A stretch of DNA of 64,000 nucleotides from assembly GCA_009841265.1 (NCBI GenBank), contig VXMB01000007.1:310001-374000 (forward strand), written 5' to 3'. The first letter of the stretch is position 1. Every line of letters starts with the position of its first letter. The notes below the pieces were generated by a model. That model saw only the letters and a list, made by a program, of their open reading frames with translations. It was not told the DNA's origin and searched no databases. Below are positions 44,583-53,948 of the stretch, one piece after another. Both the position numbers and the translations under genes were made by a program. This DNA comes from Gemmatimonadota bacterium. GTDB taxonomy: Bacteria; JAAXHH01.

Positions 44583-47402
44583 ATGGCTGAAGACAAACTA
44601 GAATTGAATCTGGAAGAAACCCACGATCTCCTGATGGAAGAGACGGAGGAATCCGCTGCCGGAGGGGCTGCCGAAGTGTCTGTCGATGACACGACCGCCG
44701 TTGACACGCCTGTCGACACGCCCGTCGAAGTGCCGACTGCAACCGGCGGCCTTTCCGTCGAGCGGTTGTACAGCAATCCGGGCCATGATCCCTACGCGGG
44801 CGTGGAATGGGAGAAGCGGACGGCCACGATCGCCGGGGACGGCGGCGATGTCGTCTTTGAGCAGAAGGACGTGGAGATCCCGGCCGACTGGTCGCAGCTG
44901 GCCACCAACGTCGTCGTGTCCAAGTACTTCCGCGGACCCCTCGGCACCCCGAAGCGCGAGAACAGCGTCAAGCACATGATCGACCGCGTGGCGGACACGA
45001 TCGCGGGCTGGGGGCGCGCCCAGGGTTACTTCGCCTCGGAGGAAGACGCCGACGCCTTCCATAACGAACTGAAGCAGATCATCCTCAATCAGCGAGCCAC
45101 GTTCAACAGTCCGGTCTGGTTCAACGCGGGTGTCGAGGACACGCCCCAGTGCTCGGCGTGCTTCATCCTGTCGGTCGACGACTCCATGGAATCCATCCTC
45201 GAGTGGTGCAAGGTCGAGGGCATGATCTTCAAGGGCGGGTCGGGCGCCGGGGTGAATCTGTCCCGGATCCGTTCGTCCAAGGAGATACTGTCTTCGGGCG
45301 GCCAGGCCTCCGGGCCGGTCTCCTTCATGCGGGCGGCCGATTCGGTGGCCGGGTCCATCAAGTCGGGCGGCAAGACCCGGCGGGCCGCAAAGATGGTCGT
45401 CCTGGACATCGACCATCCCGACGTGGTGGAGTTCATCTGGTGCAAGGCGAATGAGGAACGCAAGGCCTACGCCCTCGGCGACGCCGGTTGGGACATGACT
45501 CTGAACGGCGACGCGTGGAGTTCAATCCAGTTCCAGAACGCCAACAACTCCGTACGGGTGACGGACGACTTCCTGGACGCGGTGGAAAAGGACGGGGAGT
45601 GGACGCTGCAGTCGGTCACCAAGAAAACGCCGGTGGAAAGCCTGAAGGCGAAGGAAGTCATGTCCTGGATCGCGGAAGCCGCGTGGCAGTGCGGCGACCC
45701 GGGCATGCAGTACGACACGACCATCAACGACTGGCACACCTGCTCCAACACGGACCGCATCAACGCGAGCAACCCCTGTTCCGAGTACATGCACCTGGAC
45801 AACAGCGCGTGCAACCTGGCCTCGATCAACCTGCTGAAGTACCTGACCGACGAAGGCACCTTCGACGTGGTGGGATTCATTCACACGGTCAATATCATGA
45901 TCATGGCGCAGGATATCATCGTCGACAACGCGAGCTACCCCACGGAGAAGATCGGCGAGAACGCCCGCGCCTTCCGGCAGCTGGGACTGGGCTACGCCAA
46001 TCTCGGCGCGCTGCTCATGGCCATGGGCCTGCCCTACGACAGCGACGGGGGCCGCGCCTTTGCCGGCGCTATTACAGCGCTGATGACCGGCCAGGGATAC
46101 TACCGGTCTTCGGAGCTCGCCGAGCACCTGGGCACCTTCGACGGCTACGATGTCAACAGCGAACCCATGCTCCGGGTCATGCAGAAGCACCGGGACGCCG
46201 TGGACGACATCCAGGCGGAGATGGTGGACAAGAACCTGCTGGACGCCGCGCGCACCGCGTGGGACAATGCCCTGGCCCATGGCAAGATGCACGGGTACAA
46301 GAACAGCCAGGCCACGGTGCTCGCGCCCACGGGCACCATCGCCTTCATGATGGACTGCGACACGACCGGCATCGAGCCCGACATCGCCCTGGTCAAGTAC
46401 AAGCGCCTGGTGGGCGGCGGGACGATGAAGATCGTGAACCGCACCGTGTATTCCGCCCTGGAGAAGCTGGGTTACTCGAAGCCGCAGATCGAGCGGATCG
46501 TCCATTACATCGACGAGCACGGGACCATCGAAGGCGCGCCCCACTTGCTCCAGGAACACCTGCCGGTCTTCGACTGCGCGTTTCGGACCGAGAACGGAAG
46601 CCGTTCCATCCACCACATGGGCCACGTGAAGATGATGGCCGCGGCGCAGCCCTTCATTTCGGGCGCCATATCCAAGACGGTCAACCTGCCCAACGAGGCG
46701 ACGGTCGAAGACGTCATGAACGTGTACATGAAGGGCGGAGAACTGGGGCTCAAGGCCCTGGCCATCTACCGCGACGGGTCGAAGCGCACCCAGCCGCTCA
46801 GCACCAAGGCGTCGGAGAAGGAAGAGGCCGCCGAGGTCCAGCCCGTTCGTCGCCGGCTGCCGGACGAGCGCGAGGCGGTCACGCACAAGTTCAGCATCGC
46901 CGGCCATGAGGGCTACCTGACCGTCGGTCTCTTCGAAGACGGCCAGCCCGGCGAGATCTTCCTGAGGATGTCCAAGGAAGGCAGCACGGTGTCCGGCATG
47001 ATGGACGCCTTCGCCACGGCCATCTCCGTGTCGCTGCAGTACGGCGTGCCCCTGGAGAGCCTGATCCGCAAGTTCAGCCACATGCGGTTCGAACCGGCCG
47101 GGATGACGGGCAACAGGGACGTGCCCATCGCCAAGTCCATCACCGATTACATCTTCCGGTGGCTCGCGGTGAAGTTCCTGCCCGAGGACAGTCATTCCGA
47201 GATCGTGGCGGACGAGGACATGGACAACACCATGCACTCGAACGCCATGGACCAGACCATGACCGCGCAGGAGAACCAGGAGCACGAAGTCTATACCGCC
47301 CAGGCCGACGCACCGTCCTGCTCGGACTGCGGCAGCCTGATGACCCGCAACGGTTCGTGCTACGTGTGTCGTGAGTGTGGATCGACGAGCGGGTGTTCGT
47401 AA
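44583..47402 (+). CDS. nrdJ: Vitamin B12-dependent (class II) ribonucleotide reductase
   Basis: Reduces ribonucleotides using adenosylcobalamin. The 939-residue protein has an acidic N-terminal extension of about 55 residues, then the catalytic barrel: QCSACFILSVDDSM, GSGAGVNLSRIRSS, the NPCSEYMHLDNSACN finger-loop region and VLAPTGTIAFMMDCDTTGIEP. The C-terminus has a Cys cluster (CSDCG, CYVCRECG) resembling the zinc-ribbon and redox tail of NrdJ. No radical-generating small subunit is needed. No cobalamin riboswitch was recognised in 44471-44582. A TTGACACAATA word at 44521 is a weak promoter or half NrdR box. Confidence 0.96.
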   Translation: MAEDKLELNLEETHDLLMEETEESAAGGAAEVSVDDTTAVDTPVDTPVEVPTATGGLSVERLYSNPGHDPYAGVEWEKRTATIAGDGGDVVFEQKDVEIPADWSQLATNVVVSKYFRGPLGTPKRENSVKHMIDRVADTIAGWGRAQGYFASEEDADAFHNELKQIILNQRATFNSPVWFNAGVEDTPQCSACFILSVDDSMESILEWCKVEGMIFKGGSGAGVNLSRIRSSKEILSSGGQASGPVSFMRAADSVAGSIKSGGKTRRAAKMVVLDIDHPDVVEFIWCKANEERKAYALGDAGWDMTLNGDAWSSIQFQNANNSVRVTDDFLDAVEKDGEWTLQSVTKKTPVESLKAKEVMSWIAEAAWQCGDPGMQYDTTINDWHTCSNTDRINASNPCSEYMHLDNSACNLASINLLKYLTDEGTFDVVGFIHTVNIMIMAQDIIVDNASYPTEKIGENARAFRQLGLGYANLGALLMAMGLPYDSDGGRAFAGAITALMTGQGYYRSSELAEHLGTFDGYDVNSEPMLRVMQKHRDAVDDIQAEMVDKNLLDAARTAWDNALAHGKMHGYKNSQATVLAPTGTIAFMMDCDTTGIEPDIALVKYKRLVGGGTMKIVNRTVYSALEKLGYSKPQIERIVHYIDEHGTIEGAPHLLQEHLPVFDCAFRTENGSRSIHHMGHVKMMAAAQPFISGAISKTVNLPNEATVEDVMNVYMKGGELGLKALAIYRDGSKRTQPLSTKASEKEEAAEVQPVRRRLPDEREAVTHKFSIAGHEGYLTVGLFEDGQPGEIFLRMSKEGSTVSGMMDAFATAISVSLQYGVPLESLIRKFSHMRFEPAGMTGNRDVPIAKSITDYIFRWLAVKFLPEDSHSEIVADEDMDNTMHSNAMDQTMTAQENQEHEVYTAQADAPSCSDCGSLMTRNGSCYVCRECGSTSGCS

Positions 47403-47569
47403 AGTATCTGCATTGAACCTGCATAAAACTGCCGGACACCGGGGAATCAAGTACCCGGGGTTCGGCCCTGACCGGGTGCGGTGATGCGCCGGGGAGACCC
47501 GGCACCTTCTCCGTGCCCGTACGGTCAGGTCTGGTCCGGCCGGGCTCATTCCCGCCAGGGCTCCTTCGA

Positions 47570-48646
47570 TCAGGCCTCTTCCAGTCCCAGCCTTTCCTTC
47601 CATTTTCTATCCGTAACCATGTAGTACAGGGCGCCCACGGCGGCGACGGTGACCCGCACGATGCGGTACGTCAGGGCGGCGGCCAGTCCCGTGGCCTGGG
47701 CGACCGTACCCGGAACCGATCCATCGGCGGTCGTGCTGACGAGGTGGTAGATGTAGATGACCGCGCCTTCCAGCGCGCCGACGCCCCCCGGCACCGGCGC
47801 GAAAGTGCCGATGATTTCGGCCGCGGGGATCAGCATGAGGTGGGTCCAGTAATCCGGCGCGGCCGCCCCGGGCAGGAGCGCCATCGCGCAGCAGTAGAAG
47901 GCCGAAAGCATGAAGACCTGGCCGGCCAGGCCGATGAGCAGCGCCTCGGTCAGCGCGCTGCGGCGCGTCTGGTAGAGTTCCAGGCTGCCCGCCAGTTCGG
48001 CGAAGAATGGCCCGACGAACCGGAGACGGGTAAGCCGCTGGAAGAAGGTCCAGTTCAGCAGGCGAAAACGGAGGGATACCACCACGCAGATCAGTCCGGT
48101 CAGGGCGCCGCCCCAGAAGACCAGGACGGCGATCATGATCTCCCGGTGATGCCAGAGGTCCTGGTTCAGCAGCGCGGCCGCCGATCCGACGATCAGCAGC
48201 GCCAGCATGCCGATCAGCCGGTCGAGCAGTACTGTCGCCGCGGCGACGGTCCGCCTCGACTTCTGACGCCTCGCGATGCCCACGGCGCGGACGATGTCGC
48301 CGCCCGCGGTCCCGGGCGCCAGGTAGTTGAACAGGTTGCTGACGAAACCAAGGCGGACGGCCTCGCGGAATCCCAGCACCAGCTTCTGGCCCCGGGCGAG
48401 AAGGTACCAGCGGAAAAAGGCCAGCACGGTCGCCGTCGTGGCCAGCACGATGCCGATGCCCAGGAAGGTGAAGTCGATTTCGCGGCGGATGAAATCGGCG
48501 TACTGTTCGCGGTAGAGATAGATCAGGTAGGCGAGGATGCCCAGCGCGATCAGCCACCGAAGCCATCCCCAGGCCTTCTTGAGCAGGTTCAGTTCCCCTC
48601 CTCCTCGGCCTGTCTGACCTGGGCCGGCGACTGTAGCCGGACGCAA
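47570..48646 (-). CDS. Lysylphosphatidylglycerol-synthase-like TM / flippase-like membrane protein
   Basis: Up to 358 residues with about eight membrane helices, including LAPGTAGGDIVRAVGIARR and FAPVPGGVGALEGAVIYIY, the hallmark glycines of the UPF0104/LPG-synthase TM family. It lacks the soluble MprF-type transferase domain, so a lipid flippase-like role is inferred. The start is uncertain: TTG 48646 has no ribosome site, while a CTG at 48592 overlaps the stop of the upstream zinc-ribbon gene and is preceded by GGAGGAGGGG. Confidence 0.82.
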   Translation of the reverse strand: MRPATVAGPGQTGRGGGELNLLKKAWGWLRWLIALGILAYLIYLYREQYADFIRREIDFTFLGIGIVLATTATVLAFFRWYLLARGQKLVLGFREAVRLGFVSNLFNYLAPGTAGGDIVRAVGIARRQKSRRTVAAATVLLDRLIGMLALLIVGSAAALLNQDLWHHREIMIAVLVFWGGALTGLICVVVSLRFRLLNWTFFQRLTRLRFVGPFFAELAGSLELYQTRRSALTEALLIGLAGQVFMLSAFYCCAMALLPGAAAPDYWTHLMLIPAAEIIGTFAPVPGGVGALEGAVIYIYHLVSTTADGSVPGTVAQATGLAAALTYRIVRVTVAAVGALYYMVTDRKWKERLGLEEA

Positions 48647-48780
48647 TGCAAGCCCGTATACGGAGCGTGTTTTCGGAACAGGCCGTAATCTTCCCGGCAG
48701 GACGTACAGCTATACCGGGCGCCCCGGACGCGGCGCAGTTGTCCTCCGCAGGATGGGCAGGGAGGGACTCGTCGAAGCAT
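48589..48780 (-). CDS. Small zinc-ribbon protein
   Basis: A 63-residue protein with two Cys pairs, CPSCGG and CTSC, spaced as in a zinc ribbon. Its C-terminus is short and acidic (QAEEEGN). It ends exactly where the flippase-like gene probably begins, so the two are likely translated together. ATG 48780 is chosen; a TTG at 48816 is in frame. Such proteins often accompany glycosyl-lipid enzymes, but no function can be assigned. Confidence 0.6.
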   Translation of the reverse strand: MLRRVPPCPSCGGQLRRVRGARYSCTSCREDYGLFRKHAPYTGLHCVRLQSPAQVRQAEEEGN

Positions 48781-48880
48781 CCGGTGGAGTATAGGAGTTC
48801 CGGCGACCGCCGTCAAGGTATCCGGGTTCGAGATAGAGACTTGGCTTGACTTTCGTATTACCGTTCATTTGACAAATTAC

Positions 48881-49186
48881 CTAACTGAATAAGACTGTGA
48901 CCACGCGCCAGAGTTCCACGCTATTTACAGCACTTAAACGACGATAGTCAGCCTCGAGTCCCAACCAGATACTGGCATCAACGCCTAACACAGATTCGAA
49001 TTGGAAAGCGGTCTCCCGTGTAATCGGAGCCTTCCCCGCGATGATGTCACTAATGAGCTGCGGTGAACGGTCGCACCTGCGAGCGAATTCAGCGTGTGTG
49101 AGACCATGCGCGTCCAATCTCTCTTCCAGGACCATTCCTGGTGACACTACGTAATCCGGAAGGTACTGGTTTTTACCCAACGACAT
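48881..49186 (-). CDS. HigA-family XRE antitoxin, apparently without toxin
   Basis: A 101-residue HTH_XRE protein matching the HigA addiction-module family: PGMVLEERLDAHGLTHAEFA, RCDRSPQLISDIIAGKAPIT and ETAFQFESVLGVDASIWLGLE. HigB toxins normally precede HigA; upstream here there is only about 75 bases before a divergent gene. A very strong AAGGAGGGAGGGAG ribosome site precedes ATG. Probably an orphan antitoxin or a regulator. Confidence 0.82.
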   Translation of the reverse strand: MSLGKNQYLPDYVVSPGMVLEERLDAHGLTHAEFARRCDRSPQLISDIIAGKAPITRETAFQFESVLGVDASIWLGLEADYRRLSAVNSVELWRVVTVLFS

Positions 49187-49302
49187 CTCCCTCCCTCCTT
49201 TGGTATAAAGGTATGTACAATAGATTCGTACACTTGTAACTTGATTAGTCGGAAAAAGTTGGATTGTATCGACACTCGAGAATAGACTTTAGAGGTGAGT
49301 TC

Positions 49303-50514
49303 ATGCCAAAAACCATAGCCATCGTTGGCGCGCTGGATACCAAGGGCGATGAATTCGCCTTCGTCAAAAGCGAGATCGAGCGGCGGGGTCACGGGACGCT
49401 GGTTATCGATACGGGCGTCATTGGTGATTCAACCGTCGAAGCGGACGTGTCTCGGGAACAGGTCGCCGAAGCCGCCGGCACGACGATCGACGCGTTGAAG
49501 AAACACGGCGACCGCGGCGAGGCCATCGACGCCATGGCGGCCGGTGTCGCGGAGATCGTGCAGGGCCTGTATGAAGCCGGCGTGTTCGACGGGATCATCA
49601 GCATGGGTGGATCGGCCGGCACCGCGGTGGGGACGAGCGCCATGCGGGCGTTGCCCGTAGGCGTGCCCAAGGTGATGGTATCCACCGTGGCCGCGGGGGA
49701 CACGTCCAACTACGTGGGGATCAAGGATGTGTCGATGATCCCCTCCGTCGTGGACGTGGCCGGAATCAACCGGATCAGCCGCAGGATCTTCGCCAATGCC
49801 GCGGGTGCGATCGTGGGCATGGTGGAATCCGAGGTGCAGGAAGCGGCGGAAGACAGGCCGCTCGTTACCGCCAGCATGTTCGGCAATACCACCGAGGCCG
49901 TGGACCAGGCCCGGGCCATCATGGAGGCGGCAGGTTACGAGGTGCTGGTCTTCCACTGCACCGGCGCCGGCGGGCGGACCATGGAGGGCCTGATCGACGA
50001 GGGCCTGATCGAGGGCGTGCTGGACATCACCACCACGGAATGGGCCGACGAACTGGCCGGAGGCGTGCTGACCGCCGGCCCCGAACGCATGGACGCGGCC
50101 GGCAGGGCGGGCATACCCCAGGTGATCGTGCCGGGCTGCATGGACATGGTGAACTTCTGGGCGCCAGACACGGTGCCGGAGAAATACCGCGACCGCAGGC
50201 TGCACAAGTGGAATCCGAACATCACGCTGATGCGTACCAACGTGGAGGAGAACGCCCGCCTCGGCGAGATCATCGCGGAGAAGGCCAACGCTTCCAGCGG
50301 TCCGGTGTCGATCTTTCTGCCCCTGAAGGGTGTGTCCATTCTCGACAGCCCGGGGAACGAGTTCTGGTGGCCCGAGGCCGACCAGGCGCTTTACGACGCC
50401 ATTAAGTCGAACGTGTCCGCCGACGTGACGGTGACGGAAATGGACTGCAACATCAACGATCCGGCCTTCGCGGAAGCGGTCACCGGACGGCTGCTCTCCG
50501 ATCTGAGGGGGTAG
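49303..50514 (+). CDS. Tm-1-like/UPF0261 ATP-binding protein
   Basis: A 403-residue protein of the UPF0261/Tm-1 N-terminal-domain family. It starts KTIAIVGALDTKGDEFAF and contains GGSAGTAVGTSAMRALPVG, SMFGNTTEAVDQA and FHCTGAGGRTMEGL, all diagnostic. Tm-1 binds ATP and was described as an inhibitor of a plant-virus replicase; bacterial members have unknown catabolic roles. ATG 49303 follows AGAGGTG. Six bases upstream of an enolase-superfamily gene, so one operon. Confidence 0.88.
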   Translation: MPKTIAIVGALDTKGDEFAFVKSEIERRGHGTLVIDTGVIGDSTVEADVSREQVAEAAGTTIDALKKHGDRGEAIDAMAAGVAEIVQGLYEAGVFDGIISMGGSAGTAVGTSAMRALPVGVPKVMVSTVAAGDTSNYVGIKDVSMIPSVVDVAGINRISRRIFANAAGAIVGMVESEVQEAAEDRPLVTASMFGNTTEAVDQARAIMEAAGYEVLVFHCTGAGGRTMEGLIDEGLIEGVLDITTTEWADELAGGVLTAGPERMDAAGRAGIPQVIVPGCMDMVNFWAPDTVPEKYRDRRLHKWNPNITLMRTNVEENARLGEIIAEKANASSGPVSIFLPLKGVSILDSPGNEFWWPEADQALYDAIKSNVSADVTVTEMDCNINDPAFAEAVTGRLLSDLRG

Positions 50515-50520
50515 GGCGCC

Positions 50521-51636
50521 ATGCCCGTCATCGACGCGGTCGAGCTCTATCACGTCGCCATGCCCCTGATCTACCCATGGCGCACGGCCTACGGCAGCGA
50601 CGACGTCATCGAGAGCGTCCTCGTGAAGATGCATGCCGGCGATGCCGTGGGCTGGGGCGAGACGACCCCGCTCGCGAAGCCGACCTACAGTCCGGAATAC
50701 ACGGCCGGTGTCTTCGCTGTGACCCGGGACGTCCTCGCTCCCCTGCTGGTCGGAAAGCGGATCGACAGCGGTGACGACCTGCACGATGCATGCAGCTGGG
50801 TCGCCGGAAACTTCTTCGCCAAGGGCGGCCTGGACGCGGCCTGGTGGGACCTGCACGCCCGGTTGGAGGGCAAGCCGCTCTGGCGTGTGATCGGCGGCAA
50901 GGGGCCGGTCATCGACGTCGGGGCCGACTTCGGCGTACAGGACAGCACCGACATGCTGCTTGGCAATATCGAAAAGGCTGTGGAGGCTGGATTCAAGCGG
51001 ATCAAGCTGAAGTACAGCCGGGGGTGGGACCTCGACATGATCGACGCGGTCCGTTCGGCTTTTCCGGACCCGGTCTTCCATATCGATTGCAACAGCGGAT
51101 ACACGCTGGACGACCTGCCCATGTTCAGGAAACTGGACCGGTACAACCTGGCCATGATCGAGCAGCCCCTGATGCGCGACGACCTGGTCGACCACGCCGA
51201 ACTGCAACGTCAGATCGAGACGCCGGTCTGCCTGGACGAGAGCATCACCTCGCCTGGCAAGGCCCGCAAAGCGATCAGAATAGGCGCAGCCCGCTGGATA
51301 AACATCAAGCCGGCACGGGTCGGCGGATTGACCCAGGCGATGGAGACGAACCGGATCTGCGAGGAGGAAGGCGTCCCCTGCTGGACGGGCGGCATGCTGG
51401 AATCGGCCCTCGGCGCGTCGTTCTGCATGGCGCTGGCAACGCTGCCCAATATGAAATACCCGTCGGATGTCTTTCCGAGCACGCGGTTCTACGAACGGGA
51501 CCTGAGCGCGCCGCCGCTGGAGCTCTCGGGCCCGTCGCAGATGGTCTTAAGCGATACGCCCGGTGCCGGCGCGGAACCCATTCCCGAACTGCTCGAACAA
51601 CAAACAATCGACAATGCCGTGATCGACGGATCGTGA
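50521..51636 (+). CDS. Enolase-superfamily enzyme, o-succinylbenzoate synthase/N-acylamino-acid racemase-like
   Basis: A 371-residue member of the muconate-cycloisomerase subgroup. The KxK motif is KLKYSRG (K162, K164), metal ligands are D189, E214 and D239, and the second catalytic Lys is K263 in NIKPARVGG. This Lys pair is the OSBS/NSAR and dipeptide-epimerase arrangement. No menaquinone genes adjoin, so a racemase or epimerase is more likely than MenC. Operonic with the Tm-1-like gene. Confidence 0.87.
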   Translation: MPVIDAVELYHVAMPLIYPWRTAYGSDDVIESVLVKMHAGDAVGWGETTPLAKPTYSPEYTAGVFAVTRDVLAPLLVGKRIDSGDDLHDACSWVAGNFFAKGGLDAAWWDLHARLEGKPLWRVIGGKGPVIDVGADFGVQDSTDMLLGNIEKAVEAGFKRIKLKYSRGWDLDMIDAVRSAFPDPVFHIDCNSGYTLDDLPMFRKLDRYNLAMIEQPLMRDDLVDHAELQRQIETPVCLDESITSPGKARKAIRIGAARWINIKPARVGGLTQAMETNRICEEEGVPCWTGGMLESALGASFCMALATLPNMKYPSDVFPSTRFYERDLSAPPLELSGPSQMVLSDTPGAGAEPIPELLEQQTIDNAVIDGS

Positions 51637-51698
51637 AGGCGGTCTGAGCGCGCCGGTCCGATCAGGTGGCCAGAAAACCCGTAAGCGGAACGACACCC

Positions 51699-52649
51699 AT
51701 GTCCCCATCTTCATCCCTTTCCCCCTTCAACCACATGTCCCGCGAGGAGTGGTCGCAACTGCGCGCCGCGACGCCGCTGACGCTGTCCGAGGAAGACCTG
51801 CAGGAACTGCACGGCATCAACGAGATGGTGTCCCTCGATGAGGTCGCCGACGTGTACCTGCCCATGTCGCGGTTCCTCAACCTGCACGTGGGCGCAGCCC
51901 AGCACCTCTACCGGGTGATGGATACTTTCCTCGGCAAGCCGGCCGCCAAGGTGCCCTACGTCATCGGTATCGGCGGCAGCGTGGCGGTGGGCAAGAGCAC
52001 GACGGCCCGTATCCTGCAGGCCCTGCTGAGCCGCTGGCCGAACCATCCCCGGGTGGACCTGGTCACGACGGACGGGTTCCTGTTCCCTAACCGAGTATTG
52101 GAAGAAAGGGGGCTCATGCAGCGGAAGGGTTTTCCGGAAAGCTACGATCTCCGGCGCTTGGTTCGGACGATGGCGGACGTGAAGTCGGGCCGCGAATCGG
52201 TCACCGTTCCGGTGTACCGGCACCTGATCTACGATATCGTTCCGGGCGTCGAAAAAACGATCACGCAGCCGGACATCATCATCCTGGAGGGGCTGAACAT
52301 CCTGCAGACCGGCCATCACCTGACCGGCGACGCGTCGCCTCGCGTCTTCGTCTCCGATTTCATCGATTTCTCGATCTACGTGGAGGCCGAGGAACACGAC
52401 CTGGAGCAGTGGTACGTCGATCGTTTTCTCAGGCTGCGGGATACAGCCTTTCAGAACCCCGAGTCCTACTTTCACCACTATGCGAGACTGAGCACGGAAG
52501 AAGCCGTGGAAACGGCCAAAGGGATCTGGCGGGACATCAACCTGGTGAACCTGCGCGAGAACATCATTCCGACGCGTGAACGGGCGGACCTGATCCTCGA
52601 GAAGGGCACGAACCACCGCGTGACGGGGGTGTACCAGCGGAAGTTGTAG
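51699..52649 (+). CDS. coaA: Type I pantothenate kinase
   Basis: Phosphorylates pantothenate in the first step of coenzyme A synthesis. Walker A is [15 protein letters not shown], followed by TTDGFL and KGFPESYD. The predicted protein from ATG 51699 is 316 residues, the same length as the E. coli enzyme, and aligns from its N-terminus; a GTG at 51666 is in frame but adds an unlikely extension. About 60 bases after the enolase-superfamily gene. Confidence 0.95.
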   Translation: MSPSSSLSPFNHMSREEWSQLRAATPLTLSEEDLQELHGINEMVSLDEVADVYLPMSRFLNLHVGAAQHLYRVMDTFLGKPAAKVPYVIGIGGSVAVGKSTTARILQALLSRWPNHPRVDLVTTDGFLFPNRVLEERGLMQRKGFPESYDLRRLVRTMADVKSGRESVTVPVYRHLIYDIVPGVEKTITQPDIIILEGLNILQTGHHLTGDASPRVFVSDFIDFSIYVEAEEHDLEQWYVDRFLRLRDTAFQNPESYFHHYARLSTEEAVETAKGIWRDINLVNLRENIIPTRERADLILEKGTNHRVTGVYQRKL

Positions 52650-52794
52650 TAGGTGCGTTCCGTGGCCAATGCAGGGACATCAGGTGCAATTGGACTACAG
52701 CAGAATCCAGCCTACGATACAGTGTAATTAACAAAGTTATTGGATAACTATTAAGAAGTCCAAATCAGGACTTTATTCTGATCGAAGGAGACTC

Positions 52795-53895
52795 ATGAGC
52801 GGTATATGGACGAAGATGGATGGTGAATGGCGAGCAGCCTCATCGAGAGATTTCGAAAGTGAAAAAGAACTTCATGACCTCGTTGAGAAGAACATTGGAA
52901 TGTTACCATTAGCCGGTTCTCCTCGTCTATTTGTGCTTGGTCGAGAAGTACCGTTGGGTGGTGGATACGCCGATTTGTTGGCTGTGGAGGCATCCGGTCG
53001 CCCAGTCATAGCCGAAGTAAAGCTTGCCAGGAGTTCTGAAGCCAAACGGGCGATTGTGGCGCAGGTGATTTCGTATGCGGCGTTTCTTCAGGGATTCGAG
53101 GTCGAATCTCTGGCAAAGGGACCTTTGAGCAAATCGCTGTCTGACCAGAACCAAGTGTCTATTTTAGGCATGGCAATGACACAGGATCAGGAAGATGAGA
53201 TTGACTCTGAATCATTCGAGTCTTCGTTACAGGAGTATCTGACCAACGGCATGTTCAGGCTCGTACTCATTATGGACGATTCATCAGTAGAGCTAGAACG
53301 GGTGATCGCATATCTCGATGCCGTTACGAAGCAGTCACTTACGATAGATCTAATTACATTCCGGATTTACGATGTAAATGGAATTGAAGTCGCAATGCCG
53401 CAGCGAATTTCACCAGATCTCAGTTTGACGTCTGATTCTTTGAGTAGACCGTCGTCCAAAAGGACATCCAAAGCTATCCGATCCGATGGTCCGGATGCTT
53501 TCATCGCTTCGTTCGCTGAAATCGAAGGTGAAATTCGAAAGGTGTTTGATCAACTAGTGAATTGGGCACTAGAGATTGAAAAAATGCAGGGAGTAAACCT
53601 GTATACGGCTACAGGTGTGGACAAAAGCAGATTTACGCTACTGCCCAGACTTGCAACAGAAAATGCTGGTCTCGTCACGATTTGGAACGATAACAAAAAA
53701 CCATACATTTCGTTTTGGCGTGGAGTTTTTGAGAGGCGAGCACCAAACTCGATTGAAGCAGTGGAAAAGGCCGCGGGCATAAAAATTGGCCATGGAAATG
53801 TCGTTAATGAAATTACATCAGCTTTATTGCATGCATTAAAAGCAGCTTATCAAGAAGCGACAGGAGTTAGAAGCTCAAAATCAGCATCGAAGTGA
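52795..53895 (+). CDS. PD-(D/E)XK-nuclease-like protein, gene 1 of an A/T-rich pair
   Basis: A 366-residue protein with a textbook PD-(D/E)XK core: E25 in the first helix, D60 in GGGYADLLAV, E74-V-K76 in VIAEVK, and Q90 and Y94 in VAQVISYAAFL. This resembles the NucS/DUF91-like branch. The C-terminal 120 residues (EIEGEIRKVFDQLVNWALE onward) are unrecognised. GAAGGAG precedes ATG. The DNA is much more A/T-rich than the chromosome around it, suggesting acquisition. A DNA-targeting defence or restriction role is inferred, not shown. Confidence 0.7.
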   Translation: MSGIWTKMDGEWRAASSRDFESEKELHDLVEKNIGMLPLAGSPRLFVLGREVPLGGGYADLLAVEASGRPVIAEVKLARSSEAKRAIVAQVISYAAFLQGFEVESLAKGPLSKSLSDQNQVSILGMAMTQDQEDEIDSESFESSLQEYLTNGMFRLVLIMDDSSVELERVIAYLDAVTKQSLTIDLITFRIYDVNGIEVAMPQRISPDLSLTSDSLSRPSSKRTSKAIRSDGPDAFIASFAEIEGEIRKVFDQLVNWALEIEKMQGVNLYTATGVDKSRFTLLPRLATENAGLVTIWNDNKKPYISFWRGVFERRAPNSIEAVEKAAGIKIGHGNVVNEITSALLHALKAAYQEATGVRSSKSASK

Positions 53896-53948
53896 GGTTC
53901 GAATAACCCGGACAAAGTTTCGCTTTCTTTGTGGATGGAGGATCAACA

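Noticed and set aside
47403..47569. Intrinsic terminator after nrdJ
   Set aside because: CCGGG/CCCGG pairing is visible around 47440-47460, but the stem is short and there is no T-run.
45522..47603. Long minus-strand open frame of almost 700 codons opposite nrdJ
   Set aside because: It mirrors the nrdJ codon pattern; the translation is Arg/His/Val/Gly-rich without domains, while nrdJ motifs on the plus strand are unmistakable.
49147..49392. Possible HigB toxin partner upstream of the HigA-like gene
   Set aside because: The frame overlaps the Tm-1-like gene start antisense, lacks HigB motifs and has no ribosome site.
49429..51207. Minus-strand open frame opposite the Tm-1-like and enolase-superfamily genes
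   Set aside because: Low-complexity antisense translation; both plus-strand genes carry full family motifs.
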